31,809 bases of DNA from Bacteroidota bacterium (lineage in GTDB: Bacteria; Bacteroidota; Bacteroidia; Cytophagales; Cyclobacteriaceae). Where the stretch lies: positions 1 through 31,809 of the forward strand of contig QGUY01000009.1 in the NCBI GenBank assembly GCA_003242315.1, written 5' to 3'. The notes under the pieces were generated by a model. It did no database searches. It saw nothing but the letters and a program-made list of their open reading frames with translations, and had not been told where the DNA came from. The position numbers were made by a program, and so were the translations under genes. Below, one piece after another: positions 17,010-24,630 of this stretch. Every line of letters begins with the position of its first letter. Within the stretch, counting starts at the first letter, position 1.

Positions 17010-17037
17010 TGCCCCTGTACCTAAATGTACAGGGGCA
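17010..17037 (-). terminator. Hairpin terminator after iorA-iorB
   Basis: An 11-bp perfect stem, TGCCCCTGTAC and GTACAGGGGCA, encloses a 6-nt loop. On the minus strand it is followed by TTTCCTATTTTG, a T-rich tail, which fits Rho-independent termination of iorAB. TATTTTG within that tail (16998-17004) also resembles a -7 element for the DUF5916 gene, 22 bp from its ATG. Confidence 0.7.
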
Positions 17038-17054
17038 GAATACTTCACGAGCGG

Positions 17055-17072
17055 TTCTGCGTCTGCGTCTGC
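17055..17072. repeat. Three-unit NNCTGC hexamer tract
   Basis: TTCTGC, GTCTGC and GTCTGC occur in tandem, followed by AACTAT. The tract lies between the iorB stop and its terminator hairpin, and belongs with the tracts at 757-789 and 14703-14732. Confidence 0.5.
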
Positions 17073-17097
17073 AACTATAGATAGGGACTAGCCCAGG

Positions 17098-19260
17098 CTA
17101 CATCCTTTGGTCAAGACGGACGCCTTCCATTTCAGGCTGCTGCATGAACGGCTGACGATACAGTCGCTTGCCGGTAGCCTTGAAGAACGCGTTGGCGACA
17201 GCTCCACCCGTTGGCGGAAGGGCGGGTTCACCCAGTCCTGTAGGACTGATGCCATTGTCAACAAAATGCACTTCAACTTCAGGGACTTCTTTCATTCGGA
17301 TGAGGCGGTAGGTGTCAAAGTTCTTTTGTTCAGCCTCTCCATTCTTGAAAGTCAGGTTTCCGTACAGTGCGTGACCAAGTCCGTCGACAATACCGCCCAC
17401 GACCTGCTGCCGCGCACCGCTTTCATTGACAACGATACCGCAGTCGGCCGCTGCATAAATCTTTTGCAACGTCGGCTGGTTGTTCTTCATCGCCACCTCT
17501 GCAACCTGGGCTACGTATGACCTGTGCGAGAAGTACACACTAAATCCTTGAGCAACATCGCGCTTCTTTCCCCATCCACTCTTTTCTGCGACCAGTTTGA
17601 TTACACCGATCATGCGATCTGCATCATAGCCGAGTTGTCCCACCGGTCTTTGCTTGGCGCGTTCCAGGAGTTCAAGACGGAATTGTACCGGATCCTTTTT
17701 CGCCGCCAATGCCACCTCATCGAGGAACGATTGCTCCGCGAACGCCAGGAAGTTGGTGATCGGCGCGCGCCATGCGCCCGTTGTGATCGGCGATTGATGC
17801 TCGATGGTTTCGATGAGTACGTTGTCGACGGCTCCTGACGGGAAATTGTGTTCACGCGTAGTATTGCCGGAGTTAATTCCGACACCGCGCAGTTTGTAGC
17901 CGATGAGATTACCCCTGGCATCCAATGCCGCTTCAAAGCGATAGCGTACTGCGGGACGATAGCTGCCCCCCTGCATGTCATCTTCGCGCGTCCAAATAAG
18001 TTTAATGGGCGCTTTGACGATGCTGGAAAGCTCCGCAGCTTCCAACGCAAAGTCAGTCTTCAGACGTCGGCCAAACCCACCGCCAAGACGCGTGAGCTGA
18101 AGCGTTACCTTTTCCGGCGGGATCCCCAACATCTCAGCCACCTGCGTGCGCGCAGAGTTTGGAGTCTGCGTCGGGCCGATCAATTCAACACCATCTTCAC
18201 GAACGTGCGCAAAGAAGTTCATGGGTTCCATCGGCGCGTGCGCCAGGAACGGACATTGATATTCTCTAACAATTTTTGTTGCCGCCGACGCAAAAGCAGC
18301 ATCCACATCACCGTCCTTGCGCTTGACTTCAGCTTCCTTGCTGTCGAGAAGTTCTTTCAGCAGGCGGTCGTGGTCGGTCGAGCTTTCGATGTTGCCGTCC
18401 GGTTCGTATTCAATGCGAAGCGCCTTCCGCGCTTTCATCACCTGCCAGGTCGACTTTCCGACAACCGCCACATTATTCTTGAATGTCACCACGTCAACAA
18501 TTCCCGGCATTACTTTCGCGGCGGCCACGTCGACGGATTTTATCTTCGTACCAAATGAAGGCGGCCGCTGAATCATGCCCACCAGCATGCCGTCGCGATA
18601 AACGTCAAGCCCATAAAGCGGCTTGCCTGTGATCATTTCAAAATTGTCGACGTTCCGAACGCACTTGCCGATCAGCTTGAACTCACTGCGTTCCTTCAGC
18701 TTCACATCCTGAGGCGGCGTAATCTTCGATGCGTCTGCCGCCAGTTCACCATAGCTGAGTTTTTTGCCGCTCTTTTTATGGATGACGAATCCATTGTCTG
18801 TTGAGAGTTCAGAAGCCGGTACGCCCAGCCGTTTCGCTGCAGCCTCAACAAGCATGTGGCGCGCCGTTGCACCAGCTTGCCGCAGGCGGTCCCAGGAATG
18901 GGGAATGGCGCCGCTACCGCCGGTCACCTGGCGGTCGTATTTTTCTGTATCGAGCGCGGCCTGGACTACCTTCACCTTCGACCAGTCGGCATCGAGCTCA
19001 TCAGCAACGATCATCGGGAACGTCGTCTTGATATTTTGTCCCAACTCAGGGTTTGGAGAGAATATCGTGACAATGTTATCCGGCGATATGGTCAGGTAGC
19101 TGTTGAAAGTTACTTCACCTTCGGCAAGCGCACCCTCAGTGACAGACTCAATGACGGAAGCCCCTGCCTCGTTCCAATAGAATCCCAGCAACAGGCCACC
19201 ACCGGCGGCCGATGCGATCTTGAGGAAATCGCGTCTGTTGGTTTTAATCGTCATCTCCAT
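17098..19260 (-). CDS. iorB: Molybdopterin-binding large subunit, xanthine dehydrogenase / IorB family, Tat-exported
   Basis: The large subunit of a molybdenum hydroxylase oxidises aldehydes or N-heterocycles with water as oxygen donor. A Tat signal (NRRDFLKIASAAGGGLLLGF, about residues 8-27) shows export of the folded, cofactor-loaded enzyme. The 720 residues have the IorB-type layout: aldehyde oxidase a/b hammerhead near residue 215 (ITGKPLYGLDVYRDGMLVG), pterin-binding GGGFGRRLKTDFALEAAEL, TTGAWRAP, and the catalytic Glu in TGLGEPALPPTGGAVANA near the C-terminus. It follows iorA by 7 bp. No FAD subunit, XdhC-type maturation factor or cytochrome subunit lies next to it. Isoquinoline oxidoreductase is the named relative, but an aldehyde is as likely a substrate. 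The gene symbol marks family only. Confidence 0.88.
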   Translation of the reverse strand: MEMTIKTNRRDFLKIASAAGGGLLLGFYWNEAGASVIESVTEGALAEGEVTFNSYLTISPDNIVTIFSPNPELGQNIKTTFPMIVADELDADWSKVKVVQAALDTEKYDRQVTGGSGAIPHSWDRLRQAGATARHMLVEAAAKRLGVPASELSTDNGFVIHKKSGKKLSYGELAADASKITPPQDVKLKERSEFKLIGKCVRNVDNFEMITGKPLYGLDVYRDGMLVGMIQRPPSFGTKIKSVDVAAAKVMPGIVDVVTFKNNVAVVGKSTWQVMKARKALRIEYEPDGNIESSTDHDRLLKELLDSKEAEVKRKDGDVDAAFASAATKIVREYQCPFLAHAPMEPMNFFAHVREDGVELIGPTQTPNSARTQVAEMLGIPPEKVTLQLTRLGGGFGRRLKTDFALEAAELSSIVKAPIKLIWTREDDMQGGSYRPAVRYRFEAALDARGNLIGYKLRGVGINSGNTTREHNFPSGAVDNVLIETIEHQSPITTGAWRAPITNFLAFAEQSFLDEVALAAKKDPVQFRLELLERAKQRPVGQLGYDADRMIGVIKLVAEKSGWGKKRDVAQGFSVYFSHRSYVAQVAEVAMKNNQPTLQKIYAAADCGIVVNESGARQQVVGGIVDGLGHALYGNLTFKNGEAEQKNFDTYRLIRMKEVPEVEVHFVDNGISPTGLGEPALPPTGGAVANAFFKATGKRLYRQPFMQQPEMEGVRLDQRM

Positions 19261-19267
19261 GGTGGGG

Positions 19268-19729
19268 TCATTTAAGTTTTGAGGAAGCTAACTGGACGGC
19301 TTCGCGAATGCGGTGATAAGTTCCACACCGGCATATGTTGCCCTGCATGGCGTTGTCAATCTGCGCCGGTGTAGGGTTGGGATTTTCGGCGAGCAATGCG
19401 GCGGCCGTCATGATTTGTCCCGCCTGGCAATAGCCACACTGCGGTACATCCACTTCATCCCACGCCAGCTGGACGGGGTGGTCGCCGTTCTCCGATAGTC
19501 CTTCGATGGTCGTTACCTTCGCTGACCCCACAGCCGAGACCGGAAGTACGCATGAGCGGACGGCACGTCCGTTGAGATGTACGGTGCAGGCGCCGCACTG
19601 AGCGATACCACAACCGTACTTGGTGCCTACCAATCCGAGGTTGTCGCGAAGCACCCACAAGAGAGGGGTATCAGCGTCGACGTCAGCCTCGTAGGTTTTA
19701 CCATTGATTTGAAGTTTGTACAAAGCCAT
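19268..19729 (-). CDS. iorA: [2Fe-2S] small subunit, IorA family
   Basis: This subunit passes electrons from the molybdenum centre of IorB through two [2Fe-2S] clusters. The 153 residues (from the ATG at 19729; the longer frame from 19792 runs into promoter-like DNA) show the plant-ferredoxin cluster in CGIAQCGACTVHLNG with a fourth Cys in RAVRSC. The C-terminal helical cluster is CGYCQAGQIM plus GNICRCGTYHRI. There is no signal peptide of its own, so it is probably carried through the Tat pathway with IorB as a hitchhiker. It is the first gene of a two-gene operon. Confidence 0.92.
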   Translation of the reverse strand: MALYKLQINGKTYEADVDADTPLLWVLRDNLGLVGTKYGCGIAQCGACTVHLNGRAVRSCVLPVSAVGSAKVTTIEGLSENGDHPVQLAWDEVDVPQCGYCQAGQIMTAAALLAENPNPTPAQIDNAMQGNICRCGTYHRIREAVQLASSKLK

Positions 19730-19765
19730 TGTTTCTGGGTGACGGTTTTGAATCGCATAAGATAT

Positions 19766-19793
19766 CAAAATATTCCAGCCACCGGAAGTCAAA
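19766..19793 (-). promoter_or_regulatory. Probable promoter for iorA-iorB
   Basis: On the minus strand TTTG (19793-19790) and TATTTTG (19772-19766) stand 17 bp apart. This is close to the Bacteroidota consensus and about 37 bp before the chosen iorA start, so it supports the shorter start at 19729. Confidence 0.5.
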
Positions 19794-19837
19794 ACCCATC
19801 CGATGGCAAACCCTTGGTTTAAATGGCTTAGCTGGTA

Positions 19838-22477
19838 TTATTCAGTCCTCAGTACCTCAGCAGGTTTCGAACGGGCTACCTTTAGGGTTTGGGAAAGGAT
19901 CATCGTCGCAGCAAGTGTCAGGACAACACCCGCACCCGAAACCATTTCAAACCATGTCAGGGGTGCGTGATTGGCCACTTCAGGCAGTAGTATGCGGTCA
20001 AAGAACAAAAACGTAAGCGGCACCGCAATCGCGATAGCTGTACCGAGGAGAACAATGAACCCACGCGCCAACTGATACAGAATGCGCGCCTCGCTGGCGC
20101 CAAAAACCTTCCGTATGCTCATTTCCCGAAGGCGTATCTCGGCAGTGTAGATGACCATCCCAAGCAACCCCAATGAGGCAATGCATACGACGAGTATTGC
20201 AATGAAACCACCTGCCTTAACTGAGGCAGAAAATCCACGGAAGGATTCTTCCAGTTGATCGTCGAGGAACTTGGCCTGAAGGGGATGATTAGGATCGAAT
20301 GTACTCCAAATCTGCTCCACTTTCTCGTAGGTTGACCGCAGATCGTTCGTGACAAGCTTTACATTCAGATACCTTGCATATTCGGGAAGAAGCTGCCGGA
20401 AAACAACCTCCTTGGTAGTACTATTGTTCGCCTGCCCGTACTGGAAATCTTCGACAACACCTACAATCTGCAGATCAGTGTGGTCGACATTAACGGTCAT
20501 GCCAATCGCTTTCCAGGGATCATCCGCTCCTATGTTGAACCTCCGTAACACACCGGCACTGACAATCACCTCCCGCTCTAACGTATCGTGTGGGGATTTT
20601 GGATTGAAGTTCCGACCGGCAATGAGCTTAAAGTCGTGAAGCACAAGAAAATTTTCATCAACCCGGTTGTAGTACACCTGGGCGGAGTCGCTGGGATCCG
20701 CCGGATTTTTCATGATTGTCGAGAAATAATTGCCAATGCTCATCACGAGCTGAGATTGCGACTGACCAGCTACTTCCGGCAATTTGGCAAGTTCATCCCT
20801 TAATGCGTCTGCGTTGTTGTCACCAAGTCGGATGTTAAGGATGTTCTCGGTATTGTATCCAAGATCGTAAGAGAGGAAATGCTTGTACTGATCGTAGATA
20901 ACCACCGTACCGGATATGAACATGATCGAGATGACGAACTGGAAAACAACAAGAATCTTGCGTCCCGTGATTTTTCTGAAGGGCGGGCGGGTCCATCCTC
21001 CCTTAAACAAGGACACCGCATTCAGCCGCGAGAGAAAGAGTGCAGGGAAAAATCCCGCTGCGATGCCGACAAGCAGTGCAAAGAGAATGAAAAGTCCGAT
21101 CAATTTCGGCGACAAATCCATTACCAGCATTTCCTGGAGCGAATACTCCATGCTGATAAAGTGCGGTCTGATAATGACGAAGATCCCGACAGCAAATATC
21201 AACGCCAGGAATGCGATAACAACCGACTCCGTGACAAACTGAACAAGCAGATTGCGCTTTACTGCGCCCATGGTCTTGCGAATGCCAACTTCCTTCAAAC
21301 GCCTAAACGACCGGGCGGTAGACAGGTTTGTATAATTGAAGCATGCCGAAAGAATGACGACCAACGTCATCGCTGAAAATACCCACACCACCGTGCTGCC
21401 CATATAGGGGCCAATTTGGTTGCCTAGATTTTGCCCGATAACGATCTCTCTCATGGGCTGCAAGCTCAACTGGACATACCCGGAAGCAACAGCATTGGCC
21501 TTCCGTTGACAGATTTCGTCAAGTCTTTGTTGTAGTGATTCGGCGCTTGCGTTAGGGGGTAACAACACGTAGGCGTATGCGTTCCAGATGTTTTCCCACA
21601 TCGTTTCATAAGCGTTGTCTTTTTCTGTGATCGTTCTTGTACTAAGCGATCCCAGCGCATCAAAACGCATGTGAGAAAACCTTGCCGGATCCTGAACAAT
21701 ACCGGTCACTGAAAAGTCCCTGCCCCAAATCGAAACGCTTTTACCCATGGCGTTTTCGCCACCAAACAATTTGCGCGCGAGGGTTTCTGTGAGGACAATG
21801 GAGAAAGGTTCTCTCAATGCCGTGCGAGAATTGCCCTCCAGCAGCCTGAATGAAAATATGTTGAAGAAGGAGTCATCGGCCATAAGTCCGCCAAAAGGGA
21901 CGACCTTTTCCTCATAAGTAATGTCTCCCATAAACCCTCTGTGGATCACAGCAACATCCTCGACCCCTGTCAGCGATTCTTTGATCTCTTTACCAGCAAG
22001 AAGCGATGTGGTGGCCATGTGTCCTGAACTCCGATCGCCGTTACGTTGAAGCTGGCTGGTGACACGGTAAATGCGATCGCGTTTTTCATGAAAGCGATCA
22101 TAGGACAGGAGATCCGTGAGCATCGCGATCAACAGAAGCCCAACAGACATGCCTACAGACAGGCCGATGATGTTGATTGCAGAAAAGAGCTTGCTGCGTG
22201 CGATGTTGCGTGTCGCGCTCTTGAAATAACTACTGAGCATGATCATGTTGGGGAGGAGTTTTGAAGGCTCAGGCCTTTTAATGGTATAGGGTCTGCAAAA
22301 TTTGATCACGTCAAGCCAATAGATGAGCTTAGCGCGAAAGGGCCCGAGTACCCGCCAATTGTGACTGAACATCTCATTGAGATCGCCTTCCAGGTCTTCG
22401 GCAAGCTCCGGGCGGCAATACCAGTTGAGCAGGCGCTGTGCCCATCGCGGAGGTCGGGGATCACGTCGCGCTTTCAT
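19838..22477 (-). CDS. FtsX/MacB-like ABC transporter permease with N-terminal prefix domain
   Basis: The protein resembles MacB-type permeases, which couple ATP hydrolysis to periplasmic movement. From the ATG at 22477 it has 879 residues. The first 70 or so (RPPRWAQRLLNWYCRPELAEDLEGDLNEMF) form the permease prefix domain found in PadR-linked permeases. The first core follows, with a membrane helix in LFSAINIIGLSVGMSVGLLLI, a MacB periplasmic domain, and an FtsX domain (FSAMTLVVILSACFNYTNLSTARSFRRLKEVGIRKTMGA). A second, similar core ends in LGLLGMVIYTAEIRLREMSIRKVFGASE and two more helices. Its ATG overlaps the padR stop as ATGA. No ATPase gene is adjacent, so the partner is elsewhere or the permease is an orphan. 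Substrate unknown. Confidence 0.88.
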   Translation of the reverse strand: MKARRDPRPPRWAQRLLNWYCRPELAEDLEGDLNEMFSHNWRVLGPFRAKLIYWLDVIKFCRPYTIKRPEPSKLLPNMIMLSSYFKSATRNIARSKLFSAINIIGLSVGMSVGLLLIAMLTDLLSYDRFHEKRDRIYRVTSQLQRNGDRSSGHMATTSLLAGKEIKESLTGVEDVAVIHRGFMGDITYEEKVVPFGGLMADDSFFNIFSFRLLEGNSRTALREPFSIVLTETLARKLFGGENAMGKSVSIWGRDFSVTGIVQDPARFSHMRFDALGSLSTRTITEKDNAYETMWENIWNAYAYVLLPPNASAESLQQRLDEICQRKANAVASGYVQLSLQPMREIVIGQNLGNQIGPYMGSTVVWVFSAMTLVVILSACFNYTNLSTARSFRRLKEVGIRKTMGAVKRNLLVQFVTESVVIAFLALIFAVGIFVIIRPHFISMEYSLQEMLVMDLSPKLIGLFILFALLVGIAAGFFPALFLSRLNAVSLFKGGWTRPPFRKITGRKILVVFQFVISIMFISGTVVIYDQYKHFLSYDLGYNTENILNIRLGDNNADALRDELAKLPEVAGQSQSQLVMSIGNYFSTIMKNPADPSDSAQVYYNRVDENFLVLHDFKLIAGRNFNPKSPHDTLEREVIVSAGVLRRFNIGADDPWKAIGMTVNVDHTDLQIVGVVEDFQYGQANNSTTKEVVFRQLLPEYARYLNVKLVTNDLRSTYEKVEQIWSTFDPNHPLQAKFLDDQLEESFRGFSASVKAGGFIAILVVCIASLGLLGMVIYTAEIRLREMSIRKVFGASEARILYQLARGFIVLLGTAIAIAVPLTFLFFDRILLPEVANHAPLTWFEMVSGAGVVLTLAATMILSQTLKVARSKPAEVLRTE

Positions 22478-22806
22478 GGATGCTTCAATGAAAATTCCGG
22501 TATCACATTCCAAAGGCTGTCGCGCACTTCCTTAGCCCTCACAAGTGCTGCTTTGCCACCGTTTGTCACCGTGTAGTAACGCTTGCGCTTCCCGCCCCGA
22601 ACGCTTGTCGCCTCTCCCAACCGACTCTTAACATACCCTTTGCGCTCAAGACGGTGGAGTACTGCATGCACCACCCCGAGCTTCACAGGCCTGCCGGCAT
22701 GTTTCGCCAGCTCATCGCAGATGGCAACGCTGTACGCGTCGTTCACCAGCGCGGCGATGGTGAGGAGGACAAGTTCTTCGAATTCTCCAAGGTGAGTCCC
22801 TTTCAT
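22474..22806 (-). CDS. PadR-family transcriptional regulator
   Basis: PadR proteins are winged-helix repressors that often control efflux or permease genes. The 110 residues from the ATG at 22806 begin MKGTHLGEFEELVLLTIAAL, the usual first helix. The recognition region is VKLGVVHAVLHRLERKGYVKSRLG, and the wing is RGGKRKRYYTVTNGGKAAL. The longer frame from 22860 would read through a palindromic repeat and is unlikely. The stop overlaps the permease start by 4 nt, so regulator and permease are cotranscribed and the regulator probably controls its own operon. A TGTAA-N5-TTACA inverted repeat upstream (22902-22916) is a candidate operator. Confidence 0.9.
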   Translation of the reverse strand: MKGTHLGEFEELVLLTIAALVNDAYSVAICDELAKHAGRPVKLGVVHAVLHRLERKGYVKSRLGEATSVRGGKRKRYYTVTNGGKAALVRAKEVRDSLWNVIPEFSLKHP

Positions 22807-22845
22807 GAGTAATGGGTAATCGGTGATCGGTAACCTGAGCACCAT

Positions 22846-22873
22846 GTAGAGACGTACCATGCTACGTCTCTGC
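22846..22873. repeat. 28-bp GTAGAGACG palindrome, copy 3
   Basis: AGAGACGTA (22848-22856) and TACGTCTCT (22863-22871) form a perfect 9-bp stem around CCATGC. The length and outer arms match copy 2 at 12120-12147, but the core differs. It lies in the padR leader, where the transcript would carry the hairpin. Confidence 0.7.
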
Positions 22874-22901
22874 TGTACCGATGATTAATTACGTAAATGT
22901 A

Positions 22902-22916
22902 TGTAAAATAGTTACA
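22902..22916. promoter_or_regulatory. Candidate operator upstream of padR
   Basis: TGTAA and TTACA form a perfect 5-bp inverted repeat with a 5-bp spacer, about 95 bp before the padR start. A short TTACGTAA palindrome lies close by at about 22889-22896. Both are plausible in a self-regulated PadR promoter, though PadR sites vary. Confidence 0.3.
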
Positions 22917-22922
22917 GAAATA

Positions 22923-22946
22923 CAAGCACCATTTTCCTGGTGCTTG
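22923..22946 (-). terminator. Terminator of the exported-enzyme operon (22952-27705)
   Basis: CAAGCACCA and TGGTGCTTG form a perfect 9-bp stem with a 6-nt loop, 5 bp after the stop of the last gene. The following minus-strand sequence TATTTCTG is moderately T-rich. This separates the operon from padR. Confidence 0.72.
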
Positions 22947-22951
22947 AACAT

Positions 22952-24151
22952 TTAGCCCAGAGCTGCGCCCTGGAGTATTTCTTTCAGGCGTTTGGCGACG
23001 ATGCGTTCTTCGCCGGGGATCATCATCCAGGTAGTGATTCCGATGGTTTCTTTATCGCCCACCGTCTCAATGGAAGGGTGACCGTCGCGCAGGGCTTTCC
23101 TCGCTTCCTCCGCCGTGATCTTCACCTTGCTGGTGTCCCATTTAATGCGAAGAGAAGGTACGTGATTAGCAACCTTTGGCACGTGGATTTCTGCCGTAAC
23201 ACCGGGAACCGAAACTGCATGATCGCGGATGAGCTTCACCTGGTTTTCCCACATCTCCCACTCCGCTTTCTCATCGCGCGCGAGGTAGACTTCCAGGGCG
23301 ACGAGCATTCCAAGAATTTCTTCCTTGTTGACTTTCATCACGCGACCGATCGCGTCGCCAATGGGAGGTGCGTTCTTTTTCGCGGCTTCAATATACTGTT
23401 TGCGTCCAAGAAGGAGTCCGGCACTTTGGGGTCCGCGTAGCCCCTTCCCTCCTGAGAAGCAGACGAGGTCGAATCCCATCTCCGTGAATTTCCATAGATT
23501 TTCCGTTGGAGGCACATCGGCTGCGCAGTCGATGAACGTCGGGATGTTGTGCTTCCTGGCAATCGAGACGAACTCTTCCCACTGCACTTTTCCTTCATAG
23601 TTGTTGGCGTTGAGGAACCACATCATCGCGGTGTTGTCGTTGATGGCCGCCTCCATCTCCTTTCGCGTCTCCACTTCAACGATCTTCACGCCGCAATTGC
23701 GGATGGCGTGATCGTAGCCAATACGGTGGGATTTTTGGATGATGACTTCCGTCTTCATCCCGGTCAGGTCAGCCGGCAACCGCCGGATCTTGTCCGGATC
23801 TCCGCCGGTCATAATTGCCGCGGTACCGAAGGTGATTGCTGAAGCCGCCCCGGTTGTTACCATGGCGGCTTCGCATTTCAACAGTTCTGCGATGCGTGCA
23901 CCAACAGCATCCTGCAGGTCCTCCAACTTCACGTATTGCAGGGCCGCATAATTGATTGCCTTAATCACCTCGGGGTGTGGAAGCGATCCGGTCAACGCGG
24001 TGTATGTACCCGCCGCGTTGATGAAGGTCCGCACTCCAAGTTCCTTGAAGTAATCTCTTTCAAAGGATACTCCTCCCAACACCGGGCCGGGCAGCGTACC
24101 CAACAAGGGAAGGGTGACCAATCCCTTCAGCAAGTCCCTGCGTTTCGACAT
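22952..24151 (-). CDS. Tat-exported SelA/DgaE-like PLP-dependent enzyme
   Basis: The 399-residue protein belongs to the SelA-related PLP family that includes D-glucosaminate-6-phosphate ammonia-lyase (DgaE), which removes ammonia from an amino-sugar acid to give a 2-keto-3-deoxy acid. Diagnostic stretches are GVRTFINAAGTYTALTGS, VTTGAASAITFGTAAIMTGGD, KSHRIGYDHAIRNCGVKIVEVE and CFSGGKGLRGPQSAGLLLG, whose Lys should carry PLP. It is not a true selenocysteine synthase: no selenocysteine genes are nearby. The unusual feature is the N-terminal SKRRDLLKGLVTLPLLG, a twin-arginine signal that would export the enzyme with its cofactor bound. It is the last gene of the operon, 12 bp after the exported RidA. 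The true substrate is unknown; a D-glucosaminate-like compound or D-amino acid is my inference. Confidence 0.82.
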   Translation of the reverse strand: MSKRRDLLKGLVTLPLLGTLPGPVLGGVSFERDYFKELGVRTFINAAGTYTALTGSLPHPEVIKAINYAALQYVKLEDLQDAVGARIAELLKCEAAMVTTGAASAITFGTAAIMTGGDPDKIRRLPADLTGMKTEVIIQKSHRIGYDHAIRNCGVKIVEVETRKEMEAAINDNTAMMWFLNANNYEGKVQWEEFVSIARKHNIPTFIDCAADVPPTENLWKFTEMGFDLVCFSGGKGLRGPQSAGLLLGRKQYIEAAKKNAPPIGDAIGRVMKVNKEEILGMLVALEVYLARDEKAEWEMWENQVKLIRDHAVSVPGVTAEIHVPKVANHVPSLRIKWDTSKVKITAEEARKALRDGHPSIETVGDKETIGITTWMMIPGEERIVAKRLKEILQGAALG

Positions 24152-24163
24152 TTCTTTATTTGT

Positions 24164-24619
24164 TTATATGTATGCTATACAATCCATTTCTACGAGCGAG
24201 TTGCCGGGTACGCCACCGTATACGGCCACCGTCGTGCGCACCGGGGGATTTTTTCCGAACCGTCCGCGATAAGCCTCGTTCATAGCCTTGTAGTCGTTGA
24301 GGTCGTGCAGGTACACATTCACCTTCAACACCTTCTCCATTGATGATCCGGCCTTCTTCAGTTCCTTTTCAATTTCATCCAGCACGTGCTTCGTGTGCGC
24401 AGTGATGTCGCCTTCAAAATGTGCGCCCTTGCCAGCGACGAATACGAGGTTGCCGTGTTTAACCGAACCAGAGAACAACGGTACGCCTCCATCCTGGTAG
24501 ACTTCTCCGGTCACTACCTTTTCAGAATCAGCTGAAGCGGCTTTTGCTGCACCAAAGCCCAGCAAGCCGGCGATACCAAGAGCAAATTTTTTAAATGCGG
24601 ATCGTCTGTTTGTATTCAT
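24164..24619 (-). CDS. ridA: RidA-family imine/enamine deaminase with Tat signal
   Basis: RidA proteins hydrolyse reactive 2-imino or enamine acids released by PLP enzymes to keto acids and ammonia. The 151 residues contain a twin-arginine signal (NRRSAFKKFALGIAGLLGFG, about residues 4-23) before a complete RidA domain of about 115 residues: PLFSGSVKHGNLVFVAGKGA, the VLKVNVYLHDLNDYKAMNEAYRGRF helix, and PVRTTVAVYGGVPGNSLVEMDCIAYI. The Arg in PVRTT, which binds the substrate carboxylate in active RidA, and the late Glu are kept. Most RidA proteins are cytoplasmic. Export, together with placement 12 bp before an exported PLP enzyme, suggests the two work on the same intermediate outside the cytoplasm. 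Confidence 0.87.
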   Translation of the reverse strand: MNTNRRSAFKKFALGIAGLLGFGAAKAASADSEKVVTGEVYQDGGVPLFSGSVKHGNLVFVAGKGAHFEGDITAHTKHVLDEIEKELKKAGSSMEKVLKVNVYLHDLNDYKAMNEAYRGRFGKNPPVRTTVAVYGGVPGNSLVEMDCIAYI

Positions 24620-24630
24620 AGTCGTTATGT

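Noticed and set aside
17848..18558. 236-residue plus-strand open frame opposite iorB
   Set aside because: It lies wholly inside a clear molybdopterin enzyme and is rich in Arg and Phe as expected of an antisense shadow.
22952..24151. True selenocysteine synthase (SelA)
   Set aside because: An export signal and the neighbours (RidA, amidohydrolase) point to the SelA-related catabolic branch, and no selB, selD or tRNA-Sec is seen.
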